Shown piece after piece: positions 62,183 through 64,000 of a stretch of 64,000 nucleotides of DNA. Each line of letters begins with the position of its first letter. The stretch's first letter is position 1. The translations under genes were made by a program, and so were the position numbers. The stretch is taken from contig NZ_JAAAYE010000009.1 of NCBI RefSeq assembly GCF_013282575.1, positions 62,001-126,000 on the forward strand, read 5' to 3'. The DNA is from Paraburkholderia sp. NMBU_R16 (GTDB lineage Bacteria; Pseudomonadota; Gammaproteobacteria; Burkholderiales; Burkholderiaceae). Below the pieces are notes generated by a model. That model was not told the origin of the DNA, ran no database searches, and saw nothing but the letters and a program-made list of their open reading frames with translations.

Positions 62183-63508
62183 ATGGAACCGATCAAAGTT
62201 GGCCTGTTGGGCTTCGGCACGGTAGGAAGCGGCACCTTCACGGTGCTGCGGCGCAATCAGGAAGAAATCAAACGCCGCGCTGGCCGCGGCATCGAAATCG
62301 CTCGCATCGCCGTGCGCAACCCAGCCAAGGCGCTTGTCGCCCTGGGCGATGCCGCGAGCGATGTGCAAGTCGGTGCCGATTTCAACGCTGTCGTGGACGA
62401 TCCGGCGATCGGCATCGTGGCCGAGATGATCGGCGGCAGCGGTATCGCGCGCGAACTCGTGCTGCGCGCCATCGCCAACGGCAAGCATGTCGTCACTGCG
62501 AACAAGGCGCTCCTGGCCGTGCATGGCACCGAGATTTTCGCGGCAGCGCGCGAGAAAGGCGTCATGGTGGCGTTCGAGGCGGCGGTGGCGGGCGGCATTC
62601 CGATCATCAAGGCACTGCGCGAGGGCCTGACGGCCAATCGCATCCAGTACATCGCGGGCATCATCAACGGAACGACGAATTACATCCTTTCGGAGATGCG
62701 CGAACGCGGGCTCGACTTCGCGACAGCGCTGGCCGGCGCGCAGGCACTCGGTTATGCCGAAGCGGACCCGACCTTCGACATCGAGGGCATCGACGCCGCG
62801 CATAAACTGACGATCATGAGCGCCATTGCATTCGGCGTGCCGATGCAATTCGATCGCGCCTATGTCGAAGGCATCTCGAAGCTCGATGCCACCGATATCA
62901 AGTACGCGGAGGACCTCGGCTATCGCATCAAGTTGCTCGGCATCACGCGGCGTACGGCACGCGGCATCGAGTTGCGCGTGCACCCTACGCTCATTCCGGC
63001 CAAGCGCCTCATCGCGAGCGTCGAAGGCGCCATGAACGCGGTCGAAGTGCATGGCGATGCTGTGGGCGCGACGCTTTACTACGGCAAGGGCGCGGGCGCG
63101 GAACCGACGGCATCGGCCGTCGTCGCCGATCTCGTCGATGTGACCCGCCTGCATACGGCGGACCCCGAGCATCGCGTGCCGCACCTCGCGTTCCAGCCGC
63201 AAAGCCTGTCGGACACGCCGGTGCTGCCGATCGAAGAAGTCACGAGCGGTTATTACCTGCGCCTGCGCGTGGCGGATGTGACAGGCGTGCTCGCCGATGT
63301 GACGCGCCTGCTTGCCGATGCGGGGATTTCCATCGATGCCATGCTGCAACGCGAAGCGGAGCAGGTTGCGGGGGACGGACAGACGGACGTCGTCATCATT
63401 ACGCACGAGACGCTCGAGAAAAACGTCAATGCGGCCATCGCTCGGATCGAGGCGCTCGAGACCGTCGTCTCGAACGTCACGAAACTGCGCATCGAAGCGC
63501 TCGCCTGA
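62183..63508 (+). CDS. hom: Homoserine dehydrogenase
   Basis: Reduces aspartate semialdehyde to homoserine, the branch to threonine and methionine. The 441-residue protein has the NAD(P) motif GLLGFGTVGSG (residues 7-17), the GIINGTTNYIL block and the C-terminal ACT domain from about 355 (YYLRLRVADVTGVLADVT) for feedback control by threonine. ATG at 62183 is 18 bases before thrC and is in the alaA-hom-thrC cluster typical of betaproteobacteria. Confidence 0.97.
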   Translation: MEPIKVGLLGFGTVGSGTFTVLRRNQEEIKRRAGRGIEIARIAVRNPAKALVALGDAASDVQVGADFNAVVDDPAIGIVAEMIGGSGIARELVLRAIANGKHVVTANKALLAVHGTEIFAAAREKGVMVAFEAAVAGGIPIIKALREGLTANRIQYIAGIINGTTNYILSEMRERGLDFATALAGAQALGYAEADPTFDIEGIDAAHKLTIMSAIAFGVPMQFDRAYVEGISKLDATDIKYAEDLGYRIKLLGITRRTARGIELRVHPTLIPAKRLIASVEGAMNAVEVHGDAVGATLYYGKGAGAEPTASAVVADLVDVTRLHTADPEHRVPHLAFQPQSLSDTPVLPIEEVTSGYYLRLRVADVTGVLADVTRLLADAGISIDAMLQREAEQVAGDGQTDVVIITHETLEKNVNAAIARIEALETVVSNVTKLRIEALA

Positions 63509-63526
63509 GCCGAAGAGAGATTTCTT

Positions 63527-64000
63527 ATGAACTACATTTCGACGCGTGGCGCCGGCATCGGCGAGCGCCATACGTTCTCCGACATCTTGCTGGGTGGTCT
63601 GGCGAAGGACGGCGGTCTGTACCTGCCGGCCGAATATCCTCGTGTCTCGTCCGAGGAACTCGCGCGCTGGCGCGCTCTGCCTTATGCCGAGCTCGCCTTC
63701 GAAGTCCTGTCGAAGTTCACCGACGATATCCCGGCCGACGACCTGCGCGCCCTGACGCGGCGCACCTACCGCGCCGACGTCTATTGCAACGCGCGCTCGG
63801 GCGACGACGCCCGCGCGATCACGCCGGTGAGGCAACTCGGGGTGGAGAGCGGTGCGCCGCTTGCACTCGTCGAGCTGTCGAACGGTCCGACGCTTGCGTT
63901 CAAGGACATGGCGATGCAACTGCTCGGCAATCTGTTCGAGTATGCGCTCGCGAAGCATGGGCAGACGCTGAACATCCTCGGCGCCACATCGGGCGACACG
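63527..64000 (+). CDS. thrC: Threonine synthase, N-terminal part (runs off right edge)
   Basis: Converts O-phosphohomoserine to threonine with PLP. Only the first 158 residues are in the window, from ATG 63527 (MNYISTRGAG). GGLAKDGGLYLPAEYPRV is the conserved N-terminal block, and Lys126 in PTLAFKDMAMQ is the PLP-binding residue. The gene continues past 64000. It follows hom by 18 bases. Confidence 0.97.
   Translation, partial: MNYISTRGAGIGERHTFSDILLGGLAKDGGLYLPAEYPRVSSEELARWRALPYAELAFEVLSKFTDDIPADDLRALTRRTYRADVYCNARSGDDARAITPVRQLGVESGAPLALVELSNGPTLAFKDMAMQLLGNLFEYALAKHGQTLNILGATSGDT

Noticed and set aside
62159-63958. 599-residue open frame on the minus strand opposite hom and thrC
   Set aside because: It is a mirror frame of two well-identified genes, without ribosome-binding site or domain.

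Overview
The window is about 64 kb of a GC-rich chromosome from the Burkholderiaceae, most like Paraburkholderia, Trinickia or Caballeronia. The evidence is the gene neighbourhoods typical of that family: nudix-aat-bpt-pyrD, rpsF-priB-rpsR-rplI-dnaB, sbp-cysT-cysW-cysA-cysB, and a complete arn operon with the two halves of ArnA encoded separately. Codon use is strongly GC-rich. There is no plasmid-like region and no CRISPR array. The one clear mobile element is a small island in the tRNA-His gene.

Left part (1-23 kb): a divergent IclR regulator faces a five-gene operon holding a PotABC-like importer, a 2Fe-2S protein and an FAD oxidoreductase cut by the left edge. Two matching palindromes lie in the shared promoter region. 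Next come rpiA, a small unknown gene, an Fnr/Crp-type regulator, a 1.1-kb gap, a FadR-type GntR regulator, an amino-acid binding protein plus permease without an ATPase, and the pyrD/bpt/aat/nudix operon. An oxalate/formate-type MFS carrier with a 43-residue partner, tRNA-fMet, a UPF0303 gene, an SMR pump, a 3-hydroxyisobutyryl-CoA hydrolase-like gene, small unknowns, an MFS carrier, a PRC-barrel lipoprotein, dusA and tRNA-His follow.

Island (23.18-26.97 kb): an integrase gene sits beside tRNA-His, followed by a holin-like gene, a small phage protein, a secreted fibre/C1q-like protein and a convergent methyltransferase. The end is marked by a second copy of the tRNA-His 3' half. The two copies differ at five positions, four of which form two covarying T-stem base pairs. 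This indicates that the element supplied a new 3' end to the tRNA gene and left the displaced host end 3.7 kb away.

Middle part (27-44 kb): a THEM6-like thioesterase, an unknown gene, a NodIJ-like ABC exporter, a universal stress protein, a DUF2939 protein, lexA with two tandem SOS boxes and a small downstream gene, the sulfate uptake operon with cysB and an unusually short CysA, an asparaginase, and the glyoxylate operon gcl-hyi-glxR facing a LysR regulator across a long inverted repeat.

Right part (44-64 kb): ribosomal and replication genes (rpsF, priB, rpsR, rplI, dnaB), a Pit phosphate transporter with its PhoU-like partner, an NlpC/P60 lipoprotein, a PIN-PhoH ATPase and a peroxiredoxin. 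The arn operon for 4-amino-4-deoxy-L-arabinose addition to lipid A follows (an Mth938-like gene, arnT, a flippase, arnB, arnC, formyltransferase, decarboxylase, arnD). Last are an AlaA-like aminotransferase, hom and the start of thrC, leading into threonine synthesis. No gene family here is entirely novel; the most distinctive structure is the tRNA-His island.
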